Origin: Rhodobacteraceae bacterium Alg238-R152
GTDB taxonomy: Bacteria; Pseudomonadota; Alphaproteobacteria; Rhodobacterales; Rhodobacteraceae
NCBI GenBank assembly: GCA_900537125.1
Contig: UNRJ01000008.1
Coordinates: 124,001-188,000, forward strand
Length of the DNA stretch: 64,000 nucleotides
Direction: 5' to 3'
Shown here: piece by piece, positions 1-9,005 of the stretch
How the letters are laid out: each line of letters starts with the position of its first letter
Numbering within the stretch: position 1 is the stretch's first letter
Position numbers and translations under genes: made by a program
The notes under the pieces: model-generated
Databases searched by the model: none
Told to the model about the DNA's origin: nothing
Seen by the model: only the letters and a program-made list of their open reading frames with translations

Positions 1-630
1 GACCCGCAGGATGGCTACGCGTTTGGTGAGGCCAAAGATTGGCACAAGCGGGCATTGGCGCTCAATGTGGCCTGCGGCTTTTTGGGTCAGTGGAATATTG
101 ATGCATCACGTCATGCGCGGGAGTTGCTGGACCCGAAGGATTATATGTCTTTCAGCTACTATGAGAAATGGATGGGCGGACTGGCGGACCTGATGGTGGA
201 GCACGGTGTTGTGACCGGTGAGGAACTGGCCAGCGGGCAGGCCGCAGGTGTGTCGCCGATTGCAGAGAAGGCGGCGAAGCCGGAGATGGTTGAAGCGGTG
301 TTGATGAACGGAAGCCCCTATACGCGGGAGGCGGATGCTCCAAAGTTTACGGTTGGAACCAAGGTGAAAACCCGTCGGATTACGCGCAATGTTGCGGTGC
401 CAGATGGACATACACGTTTGCCCGCCTACGCGGCGGGGGCTGTTGGCGAGGTTGTGCTGCAGCATGGTGCCCATGTGTTTCCCGACAGCAACGCGCATTT
501 CAAAGGCGAGGCGGCAGAACCGTTGTATGCGGTACAGTTTTCTGCGCAGGAATTGTGGGGCGGCGAGGCTGATCCGCGAGATGAGGTCGTGCTGGACCTG
601 TGGCAGAGTTATTTGGAGCCTGCGCAATGA
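1..630 (+). CDS. nthB: nitrile hydratase beta subunit (5' partial)
   Basis: The reading frame is open from base 1 and stops with TGA at 628-630, so the start lies left of the window and only about 209 residues are seen. The visible part matches the nitrile hydratase beta family: a helical section with a FYEKW-like motif (SYYEKWMGG), then the C-terminal SH3-like barrel (VKTRRITRN, HTRLPAYAAGAVG, ELWG). With the alpha subunit, expected just upstream, it would hydrate nitriles to amides in the cytoplasm. The beta subunit carries no metal ligands; it shapes the active site and the alpha-beta interface. Its stop overlaps the next start by ATGA, so the two genes are translationally coupled. Confidence 0.9.
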   Translation, partial: DPQDGYAFGEAKDWHKRALALNVACGFLGQWNIDASRHARELLDPKDYMSFSYYEKWMGGLADLMVEHGVVTGEELASGQAAGVSPIAEKAAKPEMVEAVLMNGSPYTREADAPKFTVGTKVKTRRITRNVAVPDGHTRLPAYAAGAVGEVVLQHGAHVFPDSNAHFKGEAAEPLYAVQFSAQELWGGEADPRDEVVLDLWQSYLEPAQ

Positions 631-959
631 CCCGGTGTGGTGACAAGCCAGAACCAGCGTTTTCCGAGCCTTGGCATGCACAGGTGTTTGCGATCACTGT
701 GGCCTTAAACGAGGCGGGGCATTTTGCCTGGAGCGATTGGGCAGAGCGGTTTGGGGCAACTTTGAAGACGCATGGTCTTTCAAAAGAGTTGGACGGCGGG
801 GAGGACTACTTCAACGCGTGGCTGGAAACGCTGGAGGGGTTTCTGGCGGAGACAGGGCTGGCCGAGGCTGGCGCAATGCGGCAATTAAAAACGGCGTGGA
901 CAGAGGCTTATCTCTCCACGCCGCATGGGATGCCGGTCAGGTTGGCAGAAGTGGGCTAG
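627..959 (+). CDS. nitrile hydratase accessory protein
   Basis: A 110-residue protein whose ATG overlaps the nthB stop (ATGA). The text PWHAQVFAITVALNEAGHFAW..WAERFG resembles the N-terminal helical domain of nitrile hydratase beta, which is characteristic of the small accessory/activator family found next to nthAB. By family knowledge such proteins help metal insertion or assembly of the alpha subunit; this was not tested here. An in-frame start at 600 exists, but 627 is preferred because of the overlap and because homology begins shortly afterwards. The 3' end overlaps the convergent lipoprotein gene by 4 bp. Confidence 0.75.
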   Translation: MTRCGDKPEPAFSEPWHAQVFAITVALNEAGHFAWSDWAERFGATLKTHGLSKELDGGEDYFNAWLETLEGFLAETGLAEAGAMRQLKTAWTEAYLSTPHGMPVRLAEVG

Positions 960-1840
960 CGTTTGGCACCGAAGGAGCCGATGTAATTGCCACCTTGGAC
1001 GGGAAGCTCGAAAGTGCCGCCTACTTCGGCCGCGTCATTTCCATAAAAGTTACCGTCAACCGTGCCTGTTGCATAACTACTGTCTTCAGCAGTTACGTTT
1101 GCCGAAAAACTTGTGCCTTCAATGGTACCAGTTCCAGAGAAATCAAACGCACTACTGGTGCGTGTACCACGTGCACCAGAGAGATTGGTGCCTCTCGTAT
1201 TGCTGCTGGAAATAGAAATATTCTCGAAGTCGCTGGTTGAGAGTTCGATGTCAGACTCTGTTGCATAATAGTGTCGTCCACTGATCCTTGCGAGACCAAT
1301 TGATTTGCCTGTGTATCGCGCGGAACCACTGGTTGGCATATCGTTTGCGGATGTTTTTGTTCCATATACAGCAGCGGTAGATCTGCCAGAAGTTGCGCCA
1401 TCAAAATCCATCCATGCGCCGTAGACCGTGTGGTCCAAGTTGGTTGCATCTGAATTTGAAAGAACGGCCAAAGACTGGTCGCTAGGGCTAACAAATATCG
1501 AGCGATACGTTTCGTTGATCACCTCATCGCCTGCATCAGTGTCGGCCTTAAAGCTAGAATTGTCAGCAGATCCGGACGCCGCGACCACATCTTTGTCCCG
1601 AAATTTGGCGGAAAGCGTGCTGTTTGATCGGCTCGTATCCCCTGACGTAAGGATATACCCACTGTCTGTTCGCCGCTCAAAGTTGGTGGTAACGGCATCA
1701 CCAGTTGCGGTCACTTCTCCATCGTCAGGCAGTTCTGAAATGCTGGTAAATGGGACCGCAGAGGTAGACCCGCCCCCACATGCAGAAAGTGTCGAGAGAA
1801 GTAGCGCCGTTGGGGCGAAATTTTTGTGCAGAGACAGCAT
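956..1840 (-). CDS. surface lipoprotein with TbpB-like beta-barrel C-terminus
   Basis: A 294-residue protein with a lipoprotein signal: hydrophobic stretch, then LSAC with the lipid-accepting Cys near residue 21, followed by GGGSTS. The rest is Ser/Thr/Gly/Asp rich. It ends with small barrel strands (GTIEGTSFSANV, GNFYGNDAAEVGGTFEL, and a final YIGSFGAKR). This ending is typical of proteins annotated as transferrin-binding-protein-like solute binding or factor-H-binding-like C-lobes in Rhodobacteraceae. Expected at the outer membrane; the ligand is unknown. It is convergent with the nitrile hydratase accessory gene and overlaps it by 4 bp. Confidence 0.6.
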   Translation of the reverse strand: MLSLHKNFAPTALLLSTLSACGGGSTSAVPFTSISELPDDGEVTATGDAVTTNFERRTDSGYILTSGDTSRSNSTLSAKFRDKDVVAASGSADNSSFKADTDAGDEVINETYRSIFVSPSDQSLAVLSNSDATNLDHTVYGAWMDFDGATSGRSTAAVYGTKTSANDMPTSGSARYTGKSIGLARISGRHYYATESDIELSTSDFENISISSSNTRGTNLSGARGTRTSSAFDFSGTGTIEGTSFSANVTAEDSSYATGTVDGNFYGNDAAEVGGTFELPVQGGNYIGSFGAKR

Positions 1841-1970
1841 GGTGATTCCAAAATTAGTAAATTCCGGATGCAGCCTTAGCGTGTATTGTTTGCAAGTGCA
1901 CGAGGCAGTTAATGAATGGTTAATTTTGACATTGGAGAGGCATGAGGTGGAGATTGAGACAAGTTTTGGC

Positions 1971-2366
1971 TCACGCCTCTACATCATCCACATCGACTTG
2001 ACCGGTCAGCATGCGGCGCACGATGGACCAGCCGAGGCCAATGCCCAGCACAATGGAGAGCGCAAGGATGGCGAGCCAGATGTTCAGGGCGTTGTTGTCG
2101 AGGCTGAGCATGTTGTAGTCGTGCAAAACCCAGGCCACGGCGGCGAGCACGGCGAGCACCACGGACATGCCAAACGTCCCAATCGAGCGCAGGGTGGCAC
2201 GAAGGTAGATCACATAGCCAATCAGCAACAGTAGGCCAAATAGCACAGTGAGAGGGAGTTCTTCGGTATAGTTTGCCCCTGCCCAGACGACAAAATTATG
2301 GTCGGTTGGATTGTAGGTCATCGCCAATAGCAGAAAGGCGATCAGCCAGCGTAACAAGAGCCCCAT
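1971..2366 (-). CDS. small integral membrane protein (DUF6524-like)
   Basis: 131 residues from the ATG at 2366, which has a good ribosome site (AAGGGGA) about 5 bases upstream; the longer frame to 2405 lacks one. Four hydrophobic segments are visible (LLLRWLIAFLLLAMTYNP, LTVLFGLLLLIGYVIYL, MSVVLAVLAAVAWVL, IWLAILALSIVLGIGLGW). The Y-N-P-T-x-H motif after the first segment is as in the DUF6524 family. No function is known. It is divergent from purA, with about 150 bp between them. Confidence 0.65.
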   Translation of the reverse strand: MGLLLRWLIAFLLLAMTYNPTDHNFVVWAGANYTEELPLTVLFGLLLLIGYVIYLRATLRSIGTFGMSVVLAVLAAVAWVLHDYNMLSLDNNALNIWLAILALSIVLGIGLGWSIVRRMLTGQVDVDDVEA

Positions 2367-2517
2367 CTCTGTCCCCTTAGATGTCTTGCCTGTGTTTTTT
2401 TCCAATCCTCGCGCAAAAAGGCGGGTTCTGTCCAGTCAATGACGCAGTTTGCGGTTTCGCAAGGCGCACAACATGGCTAAAAGGGCGCGGGTTTGAACTC
2501 TCTGCAAAGGACCGGAT

Positions 2518-3831
2518 ATGGCCAACGTTGTTGTTGTGGGCGCTCAGTGGGGCGATGAAGGAAAAGGTAAGATCGTTGATTGGCTCAGCGAACGTGCCGA
2601 TATCATCGCGCGGTTCCAGGGCGGGCACAACGCGGGCCACACGCTGGTCATTGATAGCAAGGTATATAAGCTGCATGCGCTGCCGTCTGGCGTAGTGCGT
2701 GGTGGCAAATTGTCGGTGATCGGCAATGGCGTGGTACTGGACCCGTGGCACCTGTTGAACGAGATTGAGACCGTGCGGGCGCAGGGTGTGGATATTTCCC
2801 CTGAGACGCTGATGATTGCGGAGAACACTCCGTTGATCATGCCGTTCCACGGTGAGCTGGATCGGGCCCGCGAAGAAGCGGCTTCGAAAGGTACCAAGAT
2901 TGGCACCACCGGTCGCGGCATTGGCCCGGCGTATGAAGACAAGGTGGGCCGCCGTGCGATCCGCGTGGCCGACCTGGCCGACGACGCCACACTGGAAGCG
3001 CGTGTTGATCGCGCGTTGCAGCACCATGATCCGCTGCGCAAAGGTCTGGGCGTGGAAGCCATTGACCGGGATGCGCTGGTTGCGAAGCTGAAAGAAGTTG
3101 CTGGGAAAATTCTGCCCTATGCGGCGCCGGTTTGGAAAGTGCTGAACGAGAAGCGCAAAGCCGGCAAACGTATCCTATTTGAAGGTGCGCAAGGTGCGCT
3201 GCTGGACATCGATTTTGGCACCTATCCGTTTGTAACCTCCTCCAACGTGATTGCAGGTCAGGCCGCCACGGGTGTGGGTATTGGCCCGGGTTCTATCGAC
3301 TATGTGCTGGGCATTGTGAAAGCTTACACCACCCGCGTGGGGGAAGGGCCGTTCCCAACCGAGCTGTTGAATGCAGATGGCACACCTGATGTGGATGGCG
3401 AACGTCTTGGCACCCGTGGGCATGAGTTTGGCACCACAACTGGCCGGCAGCGCCGCTGTGGTTGGTTTGATGCGGCTCTGGTGCGCCAGACCTGTGCGAC
3501 CTCTGGTATCAAAGGCATCTGCCTGACCAAGCTGGACGTGCTGGACGGTTTTGAGACGCTGAAAATCTGCGTTGGCTATGATTTGGACGGCGAAACGCTG
3601 GACTACCTGCCAACCGCGGCGGATCAGCAGGCGCGGTGTAAGCCGATCTATGAAGAGATCGACGGTTGGAGCGAGACCACCGAAGGCGCGCGCAGCTGGA
3701 ACGATTTGCCAGCCAATGCGGTGAAATACGTGAAACGCGTGGAAGAGCTGATTGAATGCCCTGTGGCGTTGCTGTCGACCAGCCCGGAGCGCGAAGACAC
3801 CATTCTGGTCACCGATCCATTTGCCGATTGA
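2518..3831 (+). CDS. purA: adenylosuccinate synthetase
   Basis: 437 residues, close to the usual length of about 430. It makes adenylosuccinate from IMP, aspartate and GTP, the first committed step to AMP. Diagnostic motifs are present in order: [11 protein letters not shown] (GTP loop with catalytic Asp), GGHNAGHT (His), [26 protein letters not shown], the IMP loop [12 protein letters not shown], and TKLDVLDG. Start is supported by AAAGGA upstream of the ATG. It is cytoplasmic. The next gene (DUF2842) follows after 28 bp on the same strand and may be cotranscribed. Confidence 0.98.
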   Translation: MANVVVVGAQWGDEGKGKIVDWLSERADIIARFQGGHNAGHTLVIDSKVYKLHALPSGVVRGGKLSVIGNGVVLDPWHLLNEIETVRAQGVDISPETLMIAENTPLIMPFHGELDRAREEAASKGTKIGTTGRGIGPAYEDKVGRRAIRVADLADDATLEARVDRALQHHDPLRKGLGVEAIDRDALVAKLKEVAGKILPYAAPVWKVLNEKRKAGKRILFEGAQGALLDIDFGTYPFVTSSNVIAGQAATGVGIGPGSIDYVLGIVKAYTTRVGEGPFPTELLNADGTPDVDGERLGTRGHEFGTTTGRQRRCGWFDAALVRQTCATSGIKGICLTKLDVLDGFETLKICVGYDLDGETLDYLPTAADQQARCKPIYEEIDGWSETTEGARSWNDLPANAVKYVKRVEELIECPVALLSTSPEREDTILVTDPFAD

Positions 3832-3859
3832 TGGCGTAAGCCTCTGAAAGGAGACTGAG

Positions 3860-4102
3860 ATGGCCTTGAGTTACAAAGCCCGTCGCCGGGTGGCGCTTCT
3901 GGTGCTGGTGGTTGGACTGCCAATCTACATTCTGGTGGCTTCTGTTTTGGCGACTACACTTGCGCCGGAGTCGGTGTGGGTAACCTTGCTGTTGTATGTG
4001 GCGCTTGGCATTGTCTGGATCCTGCCGCTTAAGTCGGTGTTCAAAGGCATTGGTCAGGCAGATCCGGACGCGCCGAAGCGGCGGTTTGACGACGATCCTT
4101 AG
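3860..4102 (+). CDS. DUF2842 small membrane protein
   Basis: 80 residues with two membrane segments (VALLVLVVGLPIYILVASVLA and WVTLLLYVALGIVWILPLKSVF) and a short charged C-terminal tail ending RRFDDDP. This two-helix layout with the WILPLK motif fits the alphaproteobacterial DUF2842 family, of unknown function. A good ribosome site (AAAGGAGA) precedes the ATG. It lies 28 bp downstream of purA and is followed by a probable terminator, so purA-DUF2842 looks like a two-gene unit. Confidence 0.75.
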   Translation: MALSYKARRRVALLVLVVGLPIYILVASVLATTLAPESVWVTLLLYVALGIVWILPLKSVFKGIGQADPDAPKRRFDDDP

Positions 4103-4127
4103 GGTGGTCTTGCATGAAATTAGTGAG

Positions 4128-4161
4128 CGGCGGCACCAAGGTGTCGCCGTTTTGCGTTTTT
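4128..4161 (+). terminator. rho-independent terminator after purA-DUF2842
   Basis: A ten-base stem (CGGCGGCACC against GGTGTCGCCG, one G-T pair) is followed by TTTTGCGTTTTT. It sits 25 bp past the DUF2842 stop and fits termination of the purA unit. Confidence 0.6.
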
Positions 4162-4217
4162 GTGGGTGTGCTGATGTGAAGGGTTGTAGCTTTTCGTAGA
4201 GCGCGGGAGAGTTGGCC

Positions 4218-4685
4218 ATGGCTGAGTTGACCCCACACATTTCCTTTTCTTATCGGGATGATCCCGAGGTGCCGCCGTTTGATGACAGCGGGCCAATCAC
4301 GGTGATGGATGGGGAGTGCGCGTTGTGCAGTTTTGGCGCGCGGATGATTGCGCGGTTTGACCACAACGATGTGTTTCGAATTTGTCCGGGGCAAACCGAG
4401 CTGGGCACGGCATTGCTGGCGCATTACGGGCTGAAACCTGACGATCCTGAAAGCTGGCTGTTGCTCATGGATGGGCAGGCTTATGGCTCTTTGGATGCCA
4501 TCATTCGGGTTGGACAGGTGGTTGGCGGTGTTGGACATCTGCTCAGGGTTTTGCGCGTGTTTCCTCGTGGTATGCAGGATTGGATCTACCGGCGGATTGC
4601 CAGAAACCGCTATGCATTGTTTGGGAAGGGCGACATGTGTGCCCTGCCGGACGAACGGCTCAAGGCGCGGCTGCTTTTGAAATGA
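4218..4685 (+). CDS. DCC-family thiol-disulfide oxidoreductase (DUF393)
   Basis: 155 residues from ATG 4218, which is 8 bases after GGGAG; a TTG at 4212 is an alternative. The signature MDGECALCSFGARMI carries the D-G-x-C-x-x-C start of the DCC/DUF393 family. Downstream are the usual lines with WLLLMDGQAYGSLDA and RRIARNRYALFG. Members are predicted thiol-disulfide oxidoreductases of unclear substrate. The stop overlaps the start of the next gene by ATGA, so the pair is coupled. Confidence 0.8.
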   Translation: MAELTPHISFSYRDDPEVPPFDDSGPITVMDGECALCSFGARMIARFDHNDVFRICPGQTELGTALLAHYGLKPDDPESWLLLMDGQAYGSLDAIIRVGQVVGGVGHLLRVLRVFPRGMQDWIYRRIARNRYALFGKGDMCALPDERLKARLLLK

Positions 4686-6304
4686 ATATTGTGGTGCTTG
4701 GAGGGTACGGCGTTTTTGGCAGCCGTTTGGCAGAGCTTTTGCTCCGGGACGGTCATTCGGTAACCATTGTCGGGCGCAACTCAGAAAAGGCGGAGATCGT
4801 GGCGACCAAGTTGGGCTGCGAATGGGCCGCGTTTGACATACACGCGACAGTGGAGAAGCTGCGCGCCCTCACACCAGAGGTGGTGGTTGACGCAGCTGGA
4901 CCGTTTCAAGCCTACGGTGAGGATTGTTATCACGTAGCCCGCCTTTGCATCGACATGGGGGCGGACTATCTGGATCTCGCAGATGATGCGACCTTTGTGA
5001 AGGGTGTGTGTGCTTTGGATGATCTTGCCAAAGCAGCGGGGCGGCGCGTTTTGTCTGGGGTCTCAAGCGTGCCAGCACTGTCCGGGGCGGTTGTGGCTGA
5101 CCTTAGCCAAGATATGCAGGACATCGAGTTGATCGAGACCGCAATCCTGCCGGGCAATCAGGCGCCTCGTGGGGCTTCGGTGATGGCCAGCATATTGTCT
5201 CAGTTGGGCGTGGCCGTTCCGGTGTGGCGCGGGGGGCGTCGGCAGGATCAAACAGGATGGAGTGATTTGCGGTCGATAACATTGCTGCCAGGTCTGACGC
5301 GTCGGGCGCATTTTATCGAGGTGCCGGACATTCACTTGTTTCCTGAGATTTTTGGCGCGCAGTCTGTGATGTTTCGGGCTGGGATGGAGCTTCGGATATT
5401 GAATTGGGCTATGGCCCTGGTGGCAGGGGTACGTTCGGTCTGGCCGTTTCAAATCACGACGCTCCGGCTGGCCGTATTTCGGACCATGGCGCGGTTATTG
5501 CAACCGTTTGGAACAGACCGCGGCGGGATGGCCGTGGACGTGGTTGGTACGGTGGGCGGGCAGACCGTACGCCGAAATTGGCGCCTGATCGCGGAGGCGG
5601 GAGAGGGGCCGTTTGTGCCTGCGGTTGCGGCGCGCGCTGCGGTGCGCCGGTTGGCGAAGATCGCGCCGGGCGCACGGGCCTGCGTGACAGAGGTTTCCTT
5701 GGAGGAAATGCGGTCTGCATTTGCGGATTTGCACGTGCAGGACACTTGCAGTGAGTTGCCCTGGCAGAGCCAGTTTCAAAGGGCCTTTGGTGCAAGTTGG
5801 GACGGTTTGCCGGAGGCAGTGCAGCGCGTACACAGGGTGGTGGATGTCGCACGGTTTCAGGGGCATGCACAGATCGAACGTGGAGAAGGCGTGCTGGCAG
5901 CGCTTGTGGCGCGGGTGTTTGGGTTTCCCAAGGCGGCCGAGCGCTGTCAGCTGTGTGTGACCAAGACAGTGACCGAAAGCGGCGAGGTTTGGCTGCGGGA
6001 TTTTGGCGGGCACAAGATGCAGTCGCGATGTGAGTTGGCCCCAAAAGCAGGCGGGTTTCGCGAACGTTTTGGTGCGTTTCTGTTTGAGATGGATCTTAAG
6101 ATCGAGAACGGCGTGGTTCAAATGCCGGTGCGGCGGGCTTGGTTTTTGGGGGTGCCGCTGCCTCGGATGATGCTGCCATTGAGTGACACGCGTGAGTTTG
6201 AACGGGAGGGGAAGTTTCATTTTGACGTCGCGCTGATCGCGCCGGTGGGCGGAATGATTGTGCGCTACCGAGGCAGTTTGGAACCCGAGAACCGCGAAAA
6301 TTAG
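4682..6304 (+). CDS. saccharopine dehydrogenase-like protein with DUF4166 C-terminus
   Basis: 540 residues from the ATG that overlaps the preceding stop. The N-terminus is a Rossmann fold (VVLGGYGVFGSRLAELLLRDGHSVTIVGR) followed by VVVDAAGPFQAYG, typical of saccharopine dehydrogenase-like NAD(P)-binding proteins. The last ~180 residues (PWQSQFQRAFGASWDGLPEAV onward) match DUF4166, which is commonly fused or adjacent to such domains. The substrate is unknown. The DCC protein upstream is its likely operon partner. A strong bidirectional terminator follows. Confidence 0.75.
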   Translation: MNIVVLGGYGVFGSRLAELLLRDGHSVTIVGRNSEKAEIVATKLGCEWAAFDIHATVEKLRALTPEVVVDAAGPFQAYGEDCYHVARLCIDMGADYLDLADDATFVKGVCALDDLAKAAGRRVLSGVSSVPALSGAVVADLSQDMQDIELIETAILPGNQAPRGASVMASILSQLGVAVPVWRGGRRQDQTGWSDLRSITLLPGLTRRAHFIEVPDIHLFPEIFGAQSVMFRAGMELRILNWAMALVAGVRSVWPFQITTLRLAVFRTMARLLQPFGTDRGGMAVDVVGTVGGQTVRRNWRLIAEAGEGPFVPAVAARAAVRRLAKIAPGARACVTEVSLEEMRSAFADLHVQDTCSELPWQSQFQRAFGASWDGLPEAVQRVHRVVDVARFQGHAQIERGEGVLAALVARVFGFPKAAERCQLCVTKTVTESGEVWLRDFGGHKMQSRCELAPKAGGFRERFGAFLFEMDLKIENGVVQMPVRRAWFLGVPLPRMMLPLSDTREFEREGKFHFDVALIAPVGGMIVRYRGSLEPENREN

Positions 6305-6318
6305 ATGGTGGAAAAATG

Positions 6319-6346
6319 AAAAGCCCGATCATTTGATCGGGCTTTT
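6319..6346. terminator. bidirectional terminator
   Basis: A perfect 13-base inverted repeat, AAAAGCCCGATCA / TGATCGGGCTTTT, lies between two convergent genes. A-tract and T-tract flank it, so it can end transcripts from both sides. Confidence 0.85.
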
Positions 6347-6370
6347 GTTTTGAGCTTTTGCAAGGGGAGC

Positions 6371-8863
6371 TTAACCGGCCTTGCTGTCGCGGGGTTTAAA
6401 GTTGATCGCGGCGTTGGCGGTGAAACGACCACCGGCCACTTTGTCGATTTTTTTGTCCCGCAGCAGCTGTCCAAAGGCGCGCAGGCCTTCTTCGCGGGTG
6501 AACTGTGGAATGTTCACCTCCCGTGACATGCGCATCAGCATTGGACGGGAGAAACGCTCCAGACCTTCGACGTAGGTCAGGTATGCGGCCGCCGCTTCGG
6601 TGCTTTCGGGCAGTTGGGTGGCACCCATGCTGGCGGCGTACTCTGCAAACCCGCTCAACGTAGAGCCTTTGGCGCTGACCGGGGCAGCGGACTTCGCGGC
6701 TTCGTCGCGGTCCAGTTGGTCAGAAGACACCCGGCGCGGACGAACAGGGACGCGGCGGGGGGCTTTTTGTACACTTGCAGGCGCTGGTTGAGCGGGTTGT
6801 TCTGGTTGGCTTTGGTCGGCGGCATCGACACGTTGTGCCGCCACCAGTTTGAGCGGTGCAGCCGCTGGCTTGGCAGATTTGGTCTCACCCGTTTTGCCAC
6901 CAGGCACAGCACGCACCACGGAGGCGAGGTCATCACGATAAGCGACAGTGCCATCTTTGCCTGTGGAGTCTTTTCCGGCGCGTTTGTCGGCACGGGTGGC
7001 GGCTACAGCGGCGCGCAGATGTGCGATGGCACTGCGACGGCCTTTGCCTTGGGGTTCTTCCATTTCGCTGTTGGCCTTGGCCATCAGGCGCGAAAGATCA
7101 GGCTCCGGCTGCTTTTTCTGGCGCGTATCAGCTGGCAATTCCGCCTCCGGGGTTACCGGCGTATCCAGCACCATTGGCGCATCGACTTGCGGAGCAGCCT
7201 TTGACGATTGCTCAGCGATGTCCGACTGTTTTAGCTCTGCTTCTACCTGCGCCAGTTCTGCAAGCAGATCTGCTTCGTCTTCCGGCGTTAGGCTGGTCGG
7301 TTTGGGGGCTTGAGGTGCTGGCGCTTGGGCGGTTTCATGTTCTACGTCATCTTCCACAGCAGCTTCCAGGCGACCGGAGGAAACGGCGTCTTCAAAGTCG
7401 GTCTTTTTCATACGCACAACGCGGGCACGCAAAGGGCGGACTTTGTGAACTACCGGTTCCGGCTCGGCTTCGTCTTCTGCAACGACTGCTTCGGGAGCTT
7501 CAGGCTCTTCGACCTGTGCTTCAACGATCTCGGCTTCTTCGACGTCTGCAGATGTCGGGATGAGGTCTTCGGCCAGCTCTGCAGCGGCTTTGACAACGTC
7601 GGTTTCTTCTACGTTCACCGGGGAAAGATCTATCGGCGCGAGGTCTTCGTCAAAGATATTGGCGTCAGCGGCTGGCTCAAAGGTGGTCAGCTCAGGCTGA
7701 TCATCTTCGGCATCCACATCCGTGACTTCTGGGTCAGCTTCGACGCGGGCCACAACAGCGCGGATGCGCTCCAGTTTGGCGGCGATGGAGTTTTCTTCGA
7801 ACTCCGGCGCGTCCTCAGCGTCTTCCCAATCGGACACTTCGGCGAAATTTTCGGCCGTCTCTTCTGCAACGTCATTGGCAAACGGGTCTTCGCTGTCCTC
7901 CACCGGAGTGTCCAGAACCAGAAGTTCGGTCACTTCTGCCGTTTCAGTGTCGGTTTGCAGTTGATCGTCAGACAGCGCATCCACTGCAGACACTGCGGCA
8001 GTGATGCCAGCAAGATCCACCTCGGAGGCGTTTTCAACAATGCCTTCAGCCACTTCTGCCGGGATGTCTTCGGCAACGACGTCTGCGATAGCCTCTTCAA
8101 CCGCTTCAGAAACGGGTGTGCCTTGCGCATCTTCAAGGGTGTCCTCAGCAACGGCGGCCATCACGCTGTCTGTGATGTTGGCTTCTTCGGCTGCCTCTTC
8201 GGGCGCGGTTTCGACTTCGACGTCTGGTGTGAACTCTTCAGCCAGTTCAACTTCAGCCACCTCTGGCTCAACCTCAGCAGGGGCTTCCTCAGCGCTGGCA
8301 GGTTCTTCACCAACTTCGATGGCTTCTACGTCTGGCTGCACTTCTTCAGCAGCAACTACTGGCGCTTCCTCAATCACCTCTTCGGCAACAGGCTCAACGG
8401 CCGCTTCAACCGGGGCGTCTTCTTGAACGTCAGCTTGTATGGGTGCTGGAGACACGATGGGCGTTTCAACAGCCGTAGGTTCTTGAACAACTGGTTCCTG
8501 AACAACCGGGGTTTCGACAACCGGCTCAGGGGCTGGCTGCGGCGTTGATGCGGCATCTTCAACAGGTTCTTGCGCTGCGACCGGCTGAGGCGCGTCTTCG
8601 GCTTTTGCCTCACCGGCGCTTAGCACGATGGCACCATGGTCCAATCGCGCGCTGACGCGGCGGGCAATTTCTTTCTCGGCGATGCGGGCAAGCATCTCAG
8701 CATCGGGGGTCGGGGGCTCAGCACCGAAATATCGGTCGTCCGACGCCAGATCCCTGAAATACTCAGCGATTGCCTTCATTGTATCAAACGACTCCTCAAA
8801 CCCTTCCAGGGTGCAGGAGAATGTCCCGTAAGACACCGTGAGCACTTTGTTATTGGTAACCAT
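6371..8863 (-). CDS. large acidic low-complexity protein with conserved ends
   Basis: 830 residues from ATG 8863 (AAAGGA upstream; a longer TTG start at 8893 is possible). The first ~75 residues (NKVLTVSYGTFSCTLEGF, MKAIAEYFRDLASDDRYFG) and the last ~95 (FAEYAASMGATQLPESTEAA to the Gly/Phe-rich end, TREEGLRAFGQLLRDKKIDK) look folded. About 550 residues between them are dominated by Glu, Ala, Val, Pro and Asp. There is no signal peptide or membrane helix. I do not recognise a characterised function. The layout of two small domains joined by a long, probably disordered acidic linker suggests a scaffold or nucleoid/cell-cycle role, but that is only inference. Confidence 0.7.
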   Translation of the reverse strand: MVTNNKVLTVSYGTFSCTLEGFEESFDTMKAIAEYFRDLASDDRYFGAEPPTPDAEMLARIAEKEIARRVSARLDHGAIVLSAGEAKAEDAPQPVAAQEPVEDAASTPQPAPEPVVETPVVQEPVVQEPTAVETPIVSPAPIQADVQEDAPVEAAVEPVAEEVIEEAPVVAAEEVQPDVEAIEVGEEPASAEEAPAEVEPEVAEVELAEEFTPDVEVETAPEEAAEEANITDSVMAAVAEDTLEDAQGTPVSEAVEEAIADVVAEDIPAEVAEGIVENASEVDLAGITAAVSAVDALSDDQLQTDTETAEVTELLVLDTPVEDSEDPFANDVAEETAENFAEVSDWEDAEDAPEFEENSIAAKLERIRAVVARVEADPEVTDVDAEDDQPELTTFEPAADANIFDEDLAPIDLSPVNVEETDVVKAAAELAEDLIPTSADVEEAEIVEAQVEEPEAPEAVVAEDEAEPEPVVHKVRPLRARVVRMKKTDFEDAVSSGRLEAAVEDDVEHETAQAPAPQAPKPTSLTPEDEADLLAELAQVEAELKQSDIAEQSSKAAPQVDAPMVLDTPVTPEAELPADTRQKKQPEPDLSRLMAKANSEMEEPQGKGRRSAIAHLRAAVAATRADKRAGKDSTGKDGTVAYRDDLASVVRAVPGGKTGETKSAKPAAAPLKLVAAQRVDAADQSQPEQPAQPAPASVQKAPRRVPVRPRRVSSDQLDRDEAAKSAAPVSAKGSTLSGFAEYAASMGATQLPESTEAAAAYLTYVEGLERFSRPMLMRMSREVNIPQFTREEGLRAFGQLLRDKKIDKVAGGRFTANAAINFKPRDSKAG

Positions 8864-9005
8864 CTTCTGCGGGTCCTTTGCACTACTCAGCAATCAAACT
8901 ACCACCTAAGGAAAGTCGAAACGCGATCGATTCTGTGGAAGACAGGGTATCATTTCTAGGCCAAATTGTGGCGAAAGGCTTTTGAGGGGGGCAAAAGGGG
9001 GTGCG

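Noticed and set aside
2406-2517. Purine riboswitch upstream of purA
   Set aside because: Only about 110 bp, with no recognisable aptamer core or terminator/antiterminator pair.
7310-8548. 412-residue plus-strand open frame
   Set aside because: It lies wholly antisense to the acidic 830-aa gene; the Phe/Gly/Arg-rich translation mirrors GAA/GCC-rich codons and has no family features or ribosome site.
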